64,000 nt of DNA. Source: Ramazzottius varieornatus (Eukaryota; Tardigrada; Eutardigrada; Parachela; Ramazzottiidae). The translations under genes and the position numbers were made by a program. The notes beneath the pieces are model-generated. The model saw nothing but the letters and a program-made list of their open reading frames with translations. It did no database searches and was not told the DNA's origin. The stretch's first letter is position 1; each line of letters starts with the position of its first letter. The DNA lies in assembly GCA_001949185.1 (NCBI GenBank), contig BDGG01000018.1, positions 379,210 through 443,209 on the forward strand. The letters are read 5' to 3'. Positions 12,978-23,070 of this stretch are shown here, in pieces.

Positions 12978-13470
12978 TACACCTAGGACATATAAAACCT
13001 CTTTCAGACGGCGAGAGAAAGAAAAAGTACCCAAAACGCATGCCGCATTACCCCGCTGTATATCAATGCTGACACGCGGCGTAAAGATTCAGATGATCTC
13101 TCTTCCTTCGTGTGGTCTGTCATGCTTCTTCCGATATCTTTCAGGAAACCAGACGCCGCTGGTTCGGAAGTACCGTACTGTAATGCTTCTTGAACTTCGC
13201 GAACTAACGTCACAATACGCGAAGAGTTACGGAATACGGATGTGACGACGCGTACAGCACACGCCTGCTATGAAGAAATTCCCGAAGTTCAAGAAGCATT
13301 AAACTACATCTCGGACCCAACAGGACAAAAGAAACATTTACCTTATGGCCTTTGATACGGCGCGTTCTTAAGATCCTATGCCCTGCTAGCCGCGTATCCG
13401 CTTCTGCGATGATCCGTCGACACAGTGGTTCACCTCGAAGGCTTGAGGGGTCGGCAAATTTTTCGGAGCG
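12978..13470 (-). pseudogene. Decayed 3' end of a non-LTR retrotransposon
   Basis: Minus-strand translation contains pieces of the same retrotransposon C-terminus seen at 42.7 kb and 33.0 kb. Near 13400 is the DNA block coding VDGS..., GYAASRA, here shifted by one base; near 13330 is FCPVG; near 13060 is RVSIDIQRGNAA followed by VLGTFSFSR. Several stops and at least one frameshift interrupt it. An internal inverted repeat (ATGCTTCTTGAACTTCG near 13183, mirrored near 13290) lies within it and is not present at the same position in the other copies. Confidence 0.75.
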
Positions 13471-13658
13471 CATGTTAAGGCATTGATCGGGCCGTGTTTC
13501 CGAAACTTGGCCCTGTCCTTGAGCGCGGTATTTTATCCAGTCGGTGAGAACGAATCACGCATAGACTGCAGGCCCAAGTGCCGAAACGCATGCCAACCGT
13601 ACGGAAACTCAAAAGTTACACTTTTCGCTCAGTTCTACAATGGCCGAAACTACACATA

Positions 13659-14527
13659 CGAAACCTGACTTCCAGCTGGTACTGTTGCAGCTGGTACTGT
13701 TGCAGCCGGTACTGTTGCAGCTGGTACTGTTGCAGCTGGTACTGTTGCAGCTGGTACTGTTGCAGCTGGTACTGTTGCAGCTGGTACTGTTGCAGCTGGT
13801 ACTGTTGCAGCTGGTACTGTTGCAGCTGGTACTGTTGCAGCTGGTACTGTTGCAGCCGGTACTGTTGCAGCTGGTACTGTTGCAGCTGGTACTGTTGCAG
13901 CTGGTACTGTTGCAGCTGGTACTGTTGCAGCTGGTACTGTTGCAGCTGGTACTGTTGCAGCTGGTACTGTTGCAGCCGGTACTGTTGCAGCTGGTACTGT
14001 TGCAGCCGGTACTGTTGCAGCTGGTACTGTTGCAGCCGGTACTGTTGCAGCCGGTACTGTTGCAGCCGGTACTGTTGCAGCCGGTACTGTTGCAGCCGGT
14101 ACTGTTGCAGCCGGTACTGTTGCAGCCGGTACTGTTGCAGCCGGTACTGTTGCAGCCGGTACTGTTGCAGCCGGTACTGTTGCAGCCGGTACTGTTGCAG
14201 CCGGTACTGTTGCAGCCGGTACTGTTGCAGCCGGTACTGTTGCAGCCGGTACTTTTGTAGGCTACTTCTGTACTCCTAATGACAGTTGTCATCTTCTTTT
14301 GAATATTGCTAGCTTCTCTCGTTACAGTATAACAGATGCTGTACATCTGTTCTCTCATTAAGAAAGGAACTCTCTCCTTCCGTCGGTGTTCAAGACTTCG
14401 CAACAAGTGAACACGCATTCAAACGTACCAGCTTCTCTCTTCGAGCCATACTAAGCCGGCTCCAGTGTGTAAGAAGCTACACTGTTCCAGCTGGTACAAA
14501 ACAGCACCAGCTGGAAGTCAGGTTTCG
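13659..14527. mobile_element. TA-flanked foldback MITE containing a minisatellite
   Basis: The left end CGAAACCTGACTTCCAGCTG (13659) is repeated inverted at the right end (to 14527). Both ends are bordered by TA (13657-13658, 14528-14529), the duplication typical of Tc1/mariner-type elements. The terminal sequence runs directly into the first CTGGTACTGTTGCAG unit of the internal array; the right arm contains one diverged unit (CAGCTGGTACAAAACAG region). The tandem array therefore arose from the inner part of the terminal repeat. Confidence 0.85.
13676..14252. repeat. 15-bp minisatellite, about 38-39 units
   Basis: The unit is CTGGTACTGTTGCAG or CCGGTACTGTTGCAG, differing at the second base. 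The first two dozen units are mostly CTGG with isolated CCGG units; from about 14020 on every unit is CCGG. Unit identity is otherwise essentially perfect. Because 15 is a multiple of three and the unit has no stop in several frames, it creates long artefactual open frames on both strands. Confidence 0.97.
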
Positions 14528-14846
14528 TATAACTTAGACTTTCAGTTTCCACACGACTGGCACGACCCATGTCGAAGTGTTGAGGTTGGATATGTGATAC
14601 TTCTGCGATAAACTCTTCTACCGTCTTTGTGTAAGTTATCTGCAAAGATCGCTTTTTCGGACGATTGAGAGACTGCAGGAGAACAACTGCTCCTACGGAA
14701 CAACTGAGCGCCAACATGCAGATGGTCTTTAGGGAAGACGGCGATCCAAAACGCTTACGCTGATGAACCAATCTTCTTGCTGTTTCAACGCAGTTGTTAT
14801 CCGCGTAGAGGTGTACCAATGTATCCGCTGCACTATTGATCAACAT
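14451..14846 (-). CDS. Hypothetical small protein, doubtful
   Basis: An open frame from the ATG at 14846 reads a charged N-terminus, one hydrophobic segment (TICMLALSCSVGAVVLLQ, about residues 41-58) and a polar tail. Its last third runs into the right terminal repeat of the minisatellite-bearing MITE (from 14527 down), so if the gene is real the element supplies its C-terminus. No homologue is recognised, and chance is a fair alternative. Confidence 0.2.
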   Translation of the reverse strand: MLINSAADTLVHLYADNNCVETARRLVHQRKRFGSPSSLKTICMLALSCSVGAVVLLQSLNRPKKRSLQITYTKTVEEFIAEVSHIQPQHFDMGRASRVETESLSYTKPDFQLVLFCTSWNSVASYTLEPA

Positions 14847-15362
14847 TTGGTACAAGAACAAGCGCAGGGTGGATTTATGTCACGATCGACTGAGCCTTTG
14901 GAGGCCGATGCAGTGTGCCAAAGCATGAGTGTCTTCTGCAAAAGCAGGAGGTGCACGCGAGTAACACAGGAGGAATTAGCTGAACTCAGTAATCTACAGT
15001 CAGCGCCATGGGTCATCGTCAGGCCAGCTTATTTTCACCATTCTTGGTGTCAGTTCCGATCCTCCGGACGGATATGCAAAATTGTTTTTTCCCCTGACTC
15101 GCAAAACATTCTTCATGATGCATATACATTAGAACCAAAGATTCAAGTAAAACAGTAGCTTTGCTTTGGAGACCCAAAAACTGTCAGAATCGGTAATACC
15201 CATCTTCACCGTCATCGGAAATACAAAAATCAATAATATAGTGACCACAAGTCTGCCCAACGTGAAATTTTTTCTGCATGTATTAGGATGTACGGAACGT
15301 GTTTTAACGCGTTTGGAACAGTCGATTTCTTTCTCTCAAACTTTAGCAAAAAATCGTTAGAA

Positions 15363-16389
15363 ATGTCTCCCCCGAGATCTGAACACCCTCTTGAAATTCG
15401 AAAACTTGATTTACCACCATCGGAATAACGTGGGAGCCAGTGAACCAGCTCGTCGAGCATGTCTTCCAAGAAGTACAGTTCGAAGTATGATCGAAAAGTT
15501 CGAGAAGACTGGATCAGCGGAGGTGAAACGGCGGCCGGGACCGATTCGGAAGACCACTGCTATTATTGATCGGACCATTGTGCGTAAAGCGCAGAAGGAT
15601 CGACGTATTTCTGCAAGTAAGATTCAAGCAGAGATCAAGGCTGATCATTCCGTCGACATTTCAAAGACGACAATCAGGCGCCGGATCCATGAACGAGGTA
15701 TGTTTGGAAGAGTAGCTCGAAAGAGACCCTTCGTGAGCTATGCCAGCAGAATGAAGCGTCTGAAATTCGTCATGCGGTACGGGACAAAGCCACAAACGTT
15801 TTGGGATAACGTGCTGTGGTCGGACGAGACCAAAATCAACTTGTTCGGGTCGGACGGAATGGTGAGAGTGTGGAGAAAGCCGGGTGAGGAATGTGCGCCA
15901 AGTTGCACGGTACCAACAGTAAAGCATGGCGGCGGTCGGCTGATGTTTTGGGGATGTTTCAGCGCAAAAGGTGTGGGAAATTTGGCTGTAATCAATGGAA
16001 ATATGAATGGGCCCATGTATCGAGACATTATGGACAAGAACGTGCTACAGTCGGCGAAAAAACTGAATTTGAAGAAGGGATGGCATTACCAGCACGACAA
16101 CGATCCCAAACATACTTCCTTCGTTGCCCGAGATTGGATCGTTGAAAAGAAGCTTAAAGTGTTGGAGTGGGCTCCCTATTCACTGGACCTCAACCCTATC
16201 GAGCATTTGTGGTCTGAAGTCAAGCGACAGCTGAAAGAAAGACATCCTTCGAACCTGGAAGAGCTGGAAGGAACCGTCAAGAAAATTTGGTATGGGATGG
16301 ATCCGGCAATCTGCGCAAAGTTGGTCCGATCCATTCCAAACCGACTTCAGAAGCTGAAAGAAAACCGGGGCTTTCCAACGAAGTATTGA
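15363..16389 (+). pseudogene. Tc1-like transposase, single frameshift
   Basis: Cut-and-paste DDE transposase of the Tc1/mariner superfamily. The ATG at 15363 opens MSPPRSEHPLEIRK, typical of Tc1-like proteins, then hits a stop. The rest continues uninterrupted in another frame from about 15391 to 16389. The simplest explanation is one extra A in the AAAA run near 15401-15404. Numbering from 15391: helix-turn-helix region about residues 18-100; catalytic D145 (WSDETK), D236 (HDNDPKH) and E271 (DLNPIEHLW), a DD34E spacing; GGG-type motif HGGGRLMFWG at about 179-188. I could not identify convincing terminal inverted repeats at 15150-15360 or 16390-16620. Apart from the frameshift there is no damage. 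Confidence 0.92.
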
Positions 16390-17200
16390 GATACCGGCGC
16401 GTAACGAGAAAGTTTTGTGAAAATAATTTTTATCGGGAGGTAATAGAAGATTTCCTAGGTGGCTAATTTTCAGAGCTATTTGGAAAAAAAAAATTTTTCT
16501 CTTTCCCAGTTTAGCTTTCCTGCTTTGTCTTAACATTCCTAGATGGGAAATAGTTTGAACTAACTGTACGTAAAGTTTCAAGCGATTTGAAACTCCCGTC
16601 CTTGAGCTTCACCAGAAATAGCGGAAACAAGCGGGCCTGACGATGACCCATGGCACTGAGTGTAACAGATAAGATATCGCAGAAGCCGGATCAAGGATAG
16701 TGGCAGCAGTCATGCTATCAAACCTCTGAAGCTAAACATAGCTCGTATGCAACATGTCATGAGGCGTGCGACTCTATCTTAGCTTGTTAGTCTTTCTACG
16801 AGCTTCCTGCGCACTCCATGGTACACTTATGAAACAAATTTCGTGTGCCAGGAGGCGGCAGCAGAACGGAGAATTCACATTACGGTACAGAAGTTGACAC
16901 CATATAGTTAGACAGCAAACCTAGCACAGCATTGATTGACTGAGACCATTCAATTTCACCCAGCTAATGTGTCGCTTCAGCCAGGCTTTGGCCACTGTAT
17001 ATGGGTGACCGAACCGATGTCTGTTCCGTCAAACAGAAGCTCTAAATCTTGCAGTAATTTCGAAAACTGCTTTTCTTATCCCATCTTGTGGAGAAAGTAC
17101 AACCTCATCGAACCTGAAAATGCCGCAAACACAATAAAAAACAATTCTTGAAAGTTTGAATAAATTCTAGATGTAGGGTTTCTGTTTGACGCTACCCATT
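16390..17200. other. 3' flank of the Tc1-like gene; no gene seen
   Basis: AT-rich and without credible coding exons. At 17175-17200, directly abutting the next element, is a right-end-like terminus of the 17.2-kb element family (AGGGTTTCTGTTTGACGC), apparently a solo end. Confidence 0.45.
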
Positions 17201-18119
17201 TGGGTAGTGTCAAGTAGAAACCCTAAATCATGAATTTTTTCCAACTGTTCAGGAATCGACTTTTTGTGTCTGGGCACCTGAGGGCGATCTGAGGGTTCCT
17301 GTACGATGCGATAGAGCAGCTCAAGAGCTTTTTATCGCGCTTTACAGAAATTTTATCGGAATTATGAGACGGAAGATATTGACGGGGCAACCAAGGGTGA
17401 GAAAATAGAACTGAAATATGCTTTGAAACTGAACACTAGAATTGCGATCACGTTTGAAAACGCAAATGAGATAGGAACTTACAAAACAGGCACAAAATAC
17501 CATAAAAGGTTGAAGTGTGACAGTGAGGAGTTGAGGTAATACATTTGTAATTATTCCTCGTCGAGTCCCCCATTGCTTTCGTTTTCCGAATCTTCGTCCA
17601 TCGGCTCTTTGTACATTGACTTAACGTGAGCGATCCGTTCTTCTTGCTTGCCAGAGGATACGAACTGGGTAATCTCGTCGATGAGTTGGTTCTTGCGGAT
17701 CTCGTCAAGACCTGCAACGCGGAGCTCTCTCGGGGTAGGCCTCTCGTCTACGCGCTTTTGACGTTCTGCCTGAGTGTCCTTCTTTACTCTCTTTTTGTGA
17801 TTGTATTCGAGGACCAGCTCTTTCTCTGCGTCCCCTTCGACAGCGCAGTGACGGAGCTTTACACCTTGATCTTCGCTTTTGAAGAGCCGGAAAAAAATCT
17901 CCACATTTGCATAATTTTAGGGAAAAACAGTGTCATTCAGGGGTTTTTTTTTCTTCCCAAGGGCGACGAAATTTCAACTTTTTTTTGCCGGCTTCTTTGT
18001 GTGCGGCTTTTTGCGGCATTTTGGAGTTCGATGTTTTTGTTTTTTTTCTACAAGATAGGCTAAGAAAAGCACATTTCGGAATTTTCGCATGATTTAGGGT
18101 TTCTACTTGACAGTACCCA
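17201..18119. mobile_element. 919-bp TIR element carrying a foreign open frame
   Basis: Terminal repeats TGGGTAGTGTCAAGTAGAAA (17201) and its inverse ending at 18119 extend about 30 bp to CCCTAAATCATGA. The subterminal sequences match the shorter copy at 20851-21365 on both sides: CTGTTCAGGAA and GAAGATATTGACG on the left; TTTTTTCTTCCCA and GCCGGCT.CTTTGTGTGCGG on the right. The interval of about 17495-17920 has no counterpart in the short copy and contains a coding-like minus-strand frame. No transposase is present, so the element is non-autonomous. Confidence 0.8.
17551..17904 (-). pseudogene. Open frame inside a TIR element, possible captured gene fragment
   Basis: The minus-strand frame encodes a highly charged segment (KELVLEYNHKKRVKKDTQ, TPRELRVAGLDEIRKNQ, then an acidic end MDEDSENESN and stop). 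Its character is that of a conserved nuclear or cytoplasmic coiled protein tail, but I do not recognise the family. There is no ATG at the start of the frame; it begins in GTG and the upstream part looks intronic or non-coding, so this is a C-terminal fragment at most. The matching shorter element at 20.9 kb lacks it, which is why capture is suspected rather than an element gene. Confidence 0.45.
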
Positions 18120-19164
18120 TTTGTTGGGGCCACTTCGTTGTGTTCACCTCGTGACAGAGCAAAACCAGCACCAAAGCCGACTCACGAAGGTGCAGTTAGT
18201 TCTGGACCCACTATTCTCAGCTCTAGAATGATTACAGTCCATGGGTATGAATTTAGGTCTTTGGTACGAACTTTTCCTGTGCTGATACCGAACAATGCCG
18301 GTTTGTTGCCTCGGACATCTAATCGAACTAGAGGTCAAGCTAAATCTATGTAAGGGTACGATACCCCGTCCATATTCAGATACTGCAAACATTGGAATTC
18401 AACTGAGCAAGTAAGAGGTCGGTCAGGCAAGTTCACCATCACCCACTTGAAAATCCAGTACAAGGGTGGACGACACCAAGAATAAACAAGTCGTCAAGAG
18501 CTAGCAACGCAACAGCAAGAAAACCAGAAAAATTCCAGACCTGCCCCCTATCCCACTATTATAGCGAAAAAATGTTCTTACCATTGGCTCCCGGCAAGCA
18601 CCTTCTGAAAATACTTAACGGAATTTCATGTAGCGTGTGTCAGAAGACAGTCAGTTCATGTTCTTAATTGAATGCTTCTGCTCTCCTGGCGTAGTTCGGC
18701 TTCTATCCTGACCTGAGGCGCTTGATTTAGTTACTTGCCAAGAAGTCAATGCAGCGCGCTTGCCCTCAACTTTCCGTGCTAAATCAAAGTGACTGCGTCA
18801 TGGCTTGTCAACTTAACCAAGTTTACACAGAAATTGAAAAAGGTGCTCTGGCGTGTCAGCGGAATATCTTCATCCCGATAAAAACTCACGGTGATAAGGC
18901 AGCTCAATACCTCCGGCCCAACAGCTTTTCCCACAAATTACAGTGTCTCCCGCAAAGCCCTTTCTCGGGAAAATTTCTTCAAGCTTTCTCATGGTTGACA
19001 ACTCACGGAAAATTCTTCTGGGGGCTGAGCTCTGTAAACTTTCATCGGGAGTCAAAATGTTCAGCAGTCCACTGGAATAAAATTATCGTCTCCGTAAAAT
19101 ACCAGTTTACTTGGTCCCAGTAGCAACGGAAGCAACGGAAGGAAGGCAAGCCATAATTCATTCG
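18120..19164. other. No supported gene
   Basis: Scattered open frames (for example plus 18749-19123) lack splice context or motifs. No long repeats were noticed. Confidence 0.4.
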
Positions 19165-19470
19165 CAAGATGAACAAGGACAAAACCACAGTGCTAAAGAG
19201 ATACAACAAGTTGTTCAGAAGAATGAATAAGCGGTGGCTTCAGTTTGCGACGCGTTCGTCCTCCTTCTTGGTTACCTTCGGGTCATCCTGCAGTTGCTTG
19301 CTGATCTCCCGAGCAATTCCCTCCTCGCGTTTCTGGGCAATGCGATGCTTGAGGCCGAACTTGGTGCTCTTGTAGGCGAACGCAACCAACCAGGAAGTCG
19401 CAGCAGACAACAAGGTGTAGACCAACCAGTACAACGATCAGTTCATGTAGAACAGAAACGATCTGGACAT
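19165..19470 (-). pseudogene. SSR3-like (translocon-associated protein gamma) pseudogene
   Basis: The minus-strand translation matches the middle of TRAP-gamma, an ER membrane subunit of the translocon-associated complex. The clearest blocks are TSWLVAFAYKSTKFGLKHR, IAQKREEG and KKEDER, then LNNLLYLFSTVVLSLFIL, corresponding to a later membrane helix. Two in-frame TGA codons interrupt it, one upstream of YWLVYTLL and one after DERVAN. About eight residues between KEDER and the next helix appear deleted, and both termini are missing. No intron interrupts the conserved part, which suggests a retrocopy, but a decayed genomic duplicate is not excluded. Confidence 0.75.
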
Positions 19471-19996
19471 CAGCTGCTGGGTGCAATAGGCTATTCAAAA
19501 GCCAAAGATGACAGAACATAGCCAGTTCCACGATCGATAGCGAAGAAAAGACGCGAGAAAGAATCGTCGAAATCACTCTTACAATTGTGGCTCAAAAACT
19601 GCATTTTCGAAAATTTAGGATGCCTTGTCGCACCGCAAAGCGACCCGTCACCCAAACCTAGACCGCCTACACCGTGTTCTCCGTTTGAGCTTCGCCAGCG
19701 GGTATCCGCTATCGCTACGGTGTACGACAAAATTAACCGTTAAATTGGGAGTGGTACTGCAGCCGTAGTTTAGTCACCGTTCAGCCAATCAGAATTATTC
19801 TTGCTGTATGCGCAAATTTCACTGGCTGTATCCATCTGGTTCGGTCCAACATCCATTTTAAACGGTTTAATTTCTTCCATTGAGCGGAGAATTTTGCCGC
19901 GGGCACGAAATCTGCTTGTGTTTGTCTGACGCAAGATGGGATGCAAGCCAGTCAGCAACCGCGGCTGTTTCGTCATTTGAGTCCAAATAGGCGAAT

Positions 19997-20331
19997 TGGG
20001 AACATGTACTATTTGAGAAGTTTGCAGGGTATAAGCCGTTCCAAGTTGACGAGGTAGTTTACCGTACTGGAGTTCATGGTGGTACAGTGTACGCGGAAAT
20101 TAATCTCTCCAGAGGGACTCTAATCGCACCGAAGGTGGATGACCGTATGAACTCAAGGAAGAAAGCCATTACGACCACAATCGACTTCTACCGTTTGTGG
20201 TGGCCGTATCCTTCAGAGCAAACGGAATGGCTTCGTACAAACTTACTTCAGCTTGACTTGGAACAGGGGAGAATGGTCGACAGTAGTAAATGTTCAGCTG
20301 GCTCAGGTGCAAAGCCCGAAAGAGCTGAGGT
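19997..20331 (+). CDS. Exon-like segment, unknown family with WWPYPxEQTEWLR
   Basis: A continuous open block from a stop at about 19990 to a GAG/GTGAGT donor reads through HVLFEKFAGYKPFQVDE, VYAEINLSRGT and the motif WWPYPSEQTEWLRTNLLQLD. The same motif with similar flanks occurs at 22850-23070, so the two are paralogous coding segments rather than chance frames. A second open piece follows at 20594-20808. I do not recognise the family; gene limits are not resolved. Confidence 0.4.
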
Positions 20332-20850
20332 GAGTCTTCTGCAGTTCCTTAGCCACTGTGGTATGTTGAGATATAACATCGTGCTTTTCTTTTGCCATCG
20401 TCACAGAGTAAGTACAGAAGGGCGAGAGCAGTCGACCAACATTGCCAACTCGACTGAGATGTCTTTCGGAAGATATGTTTTGGACAAGCTACTGCGTTTG
20501 TTTTTGTTTCGCTATCTTCTCGCTGTTTGAGAACGGAATATTGTCTTTCCAATAAAGATTAGAGCTACTGCGTTATTGGACATCTTATCCAGAAGTTGGA
20601 TGATTCGAACTTTCCCTCACCACCGTGTGAGAAGGCGAGGACGTATTTTGCTTCCAACCCAAAGGTTACTTCAGAGTGGACCGAGGCACTTTTACCGAAA
20701 TTCGTCGGCATAGCAAGGACTTTCTCTGAATGGTTTTGCGGCGTAGCTGCTGTGCCTGTCTGCATCATGTACAGTAATGCGGGCTGCTTTAGCTCTGCGA
20801 TGAGTTAATTCAGCTGCACTTTTTGTGTCGTTCGGTATGCGCCACATATT

Positions 20851-21365
20851 GAGGACTGTCAAGAACCCTAAACCTTGAATTTATCTGAACTGTTCAGGAA
20901 CCGGTTTTTTGTGTTTTGGCACCTAGGGTAGAATTATCGTACGATGCGAATTATCGTACAAGAGCTCTCGATCGCGCTTCACAGAAGTACCCGCGAACTT
21001 ACGAGACCGAAGATATTGACGAGAGCCAGGTGCGAGGAAGAAATTCTCGAAAACTCACACTTCTAAAAAAAAGTAAATAATGCTGCCACAGTGAACATCG
21101 AAACTACAAATCACGTTTGAAAATGTAAAGTCAAAACAAACTATGTAAACAGGTAAAAAACAACAGACGAAAAAATTCGAAATGATGTGGAGCTAAGTTA
21201 GTCGCTCAGTAAAGGAAAGACAGTATCATCCAGGGCTTTTTTTCTTCCCAGGGGCTCTAAGATTTCAATCTCTTTTTTGCCGGCTCCTTTGTGTGCGGCA
21301 TTTTGAGGTTCGATGCAGCTTTTCTCAATTTTCGCAAGATTTAGGGTTCTATCTTGACAGTCCTC
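20851..21365. mobile_element. 515-bp TIR element, short relative of the 17.2-kb element
   Basis: Ends GAGGACTGTCAAG (20851) and CTTGACAGTCCTC (21365) are inverted, followed inward by AACCCTAAA and TTTAGGGTT. The subterminal blocks match 17201-18119 on both sides. The middle lacks the open frame seen there. The flanks CATATT and ATATGA suggest a short AT-rich target. Confidence 0.8.
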
Positions 21366-22142
21366 ATATGACTGCGAACTACGAAATAAAGTGTCTTAAA
21401 TACAAGTCTACGCTTTTCAACGGATGTTAGCAGACCAGTTCCGCGGAAACGATTAATGTCGACTGCCGACAGAATATAGCTTCAATGCGTGCTGCTCCGC
21501 AACAGTGTTACCGGAGCTCTTTTCGCGCTCACGTAGATCAATCGAGGTACAAGATATTTCTGACGTAGGTAGTGAAAGACTTGTACAGTACTTACATTGC
21601 TTGTATCTCGAAAACTACATCTCTCAACAGTGCAGAGAATTTTTGGATCATGTCGAGTTGCGGCATGGACGTCGATCATGAAGTACTTGCAAACGAGAAA
21701 ACCCCAAGGTATCGGTACATAGGAGAGTGTCCCCCTAAACTGACAAAGTATGCGGACAGTATGCATTTTGCGCACTCTTTGACGAAGGAAGGTGCAGAAA
21801 ACATGCAGCCAGCAAGATGTGCGGAATCATGCAGGCGGCGACTCGGCCATCACTCCTCCGTCCGACTCGGAATGGAAGTTGGTTCTTTGTCACGCATCGG
21901 GACGGATGTCATTTGCTGAAGTGGAGAGCCTTTTCCTGCCTTTGTACTGCGAGGAATCAGGAAAGGTGTGGTCTACGCGAAACGCACGGCTGTCGAAGTC
22001 TCCTTCTGGACAGAAGCCGATATGCACACAGCGTTGGAAGTTCCAGCATCAGCTTTCAGCACGAAGTGAGTTTGAGTACTCGAGTGCTGTTCTGTAATGT
22101 ACGGGATTCCATTGTTGGTTTATTCCCCAACAGGGTATATCG
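21366..22142. other. Open frames of unclear status
   Basis: Overlapping plus-strand frames (21572-21919, 21792-22097) contain short protein-like stretches such as DSEWKLVLCHASGRMSFAEVE, but frames change repeatedly and no exon joins were found. This could be decayed coding sequence of the family seen at 20.0 and 22.9 kb. Confidence 0.25.
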
Positions 22143-22397
22143 CTGAAGCGAACTTACGAGGCACTCCAAGAGATGACTTTGACGGAGGACCTTTGGCGTT
22201 CACTGCCACCACACTTGATGGACGAAATTTCGACTCACTTAGCCCCACTAGTGTGGGGAAGACTGTTTACTCGGTACCGTGCATTCGATAAGCCGATCGT
22301 TTTCCCTAGTGAAGCACGCCTCCAGTCACTATTGCCGTTAACGTGCATTACGTGGGACAATGACCTGATCAAACCTATTTTTCGAGCCCCCATATGA
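22143..22397 (+). CDS. Exon-like segment, F-box-like leucine pattern
   Basis: Starting after CCCCAACAG, the frame reads KRTYEALQEMTLTEDLWR, SLPPHLMDEISTHLAPLVWG and ends at TGA after FRAPI. The LPPHLxxEIxxHL pattern vaguely recalls an F-box start; this is a weak resemblance. It may be the end of one gene of the unknown family. Minus frame 22425-22958, with a hydrophobic stretch GLLIAVSIVIIVSVIVFGAV, lies just downstream and cannot be excluded. Confidence 0.3.
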   Translation: MKRTYEALQEMTLTEDLWRSLPPHLMDEISTHLAPLVWGRLFTRYRAFDKPIVFPSEARLQSLLPLTCITWDNDLIKPIFRAPI

Positions 22398-22849
22398 CTG
22401 AGCCCTCGGAAGGCACACTTTGCCTTAATTTCTTAAAGGGTTGACCGGAGATGGAAAAAGTCGATGGAGCGCGCGCAAAAGTCTTGTGTAGGGGTGCTGG
22501 TGGTTCCAGACACAGAGTCGCCGTACCGAGGACCTAACCCATGTGAACGCGCTGAACCTTGCCGCCTCGGCAATGACATCAGCCATCTTGTTCTGTTCAG
22601 CCCGGGAAGAGCCAAGAACGGCTCCAAAGACGATAACGGAGACGATGATGACGATGGAAACGGCGATGAGAAGGCCGACTGGACCAAGCTGCTGAGAGTC
22701 AACAGGCAAATCAAGAAGCTGACGTTTGTCCAAGAGGATCATCCGCTCAACGTCAGCCACATGTAGTTTGGCCTGGGTGCTGCACCTCCCTTCGAGGAAG
22801 TCTGGAAGTCCATTGAAACCTTCGTTTGCATTGACAGCTTCCTTCTCTT

Positions 22850-23070
22850 TTTTTTTGGTGGGAGGTACGAATTCACAAAGTGGACGGTTGCGGTCTACGT
22901 GCCACGGCTGCAGTTGACTGTCCCAAAATTCAGTCACAGAAGGTTCTCGGAAAAGCAAAAAGACTTTGTGGGCCAGATCATGACAACGCTCGAGTCGCTT
23001 GACTCATGGTGGCCGTATCCAGCTGAACAGACCGAATGGCTTCGAAACAGCCTGAATGAATATGATTAGC
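22850..23070 (+). CDS. Second WWPYPxEQTEWLR segment, unknown family
   Basis: An open frame reads YEFTKWTVAVYVPRLQLTV, then SLDSWWPYPAEQTEWLRNSL and stops at 23070. It aligns with 20050-20260 over about 60 residues. The stop is followed almost at once by the small two-exon frame at 23062. The 5' limit is uncertain because it begins in a T-rich tract that could be a splice acceptor region. Confidence 0.35.

Noticed and set aside
13676..14252. Regular array considered as a CRISPR array
   Set aside because: Units are directly tandem with no unique spacers, and the genome is eukaryotic.
13578..14418. Long open frames of repeated pentapeptides on both strands (SWYCC, LVLLQ, NSTGC)
   Set aside because: They are translation artefacts of the 15-bp minisatellite, which lacks stops in several frames; no start context or flanking coding sequence.
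15391..16389. Reading the Tc1-like transposase as intact from 15391
   Set aside because: The codon at 15391 is TTG, and the natural ATG at 15363 with a typical Tc1 N-terminus is in another frame, so the gene is frameshifted.
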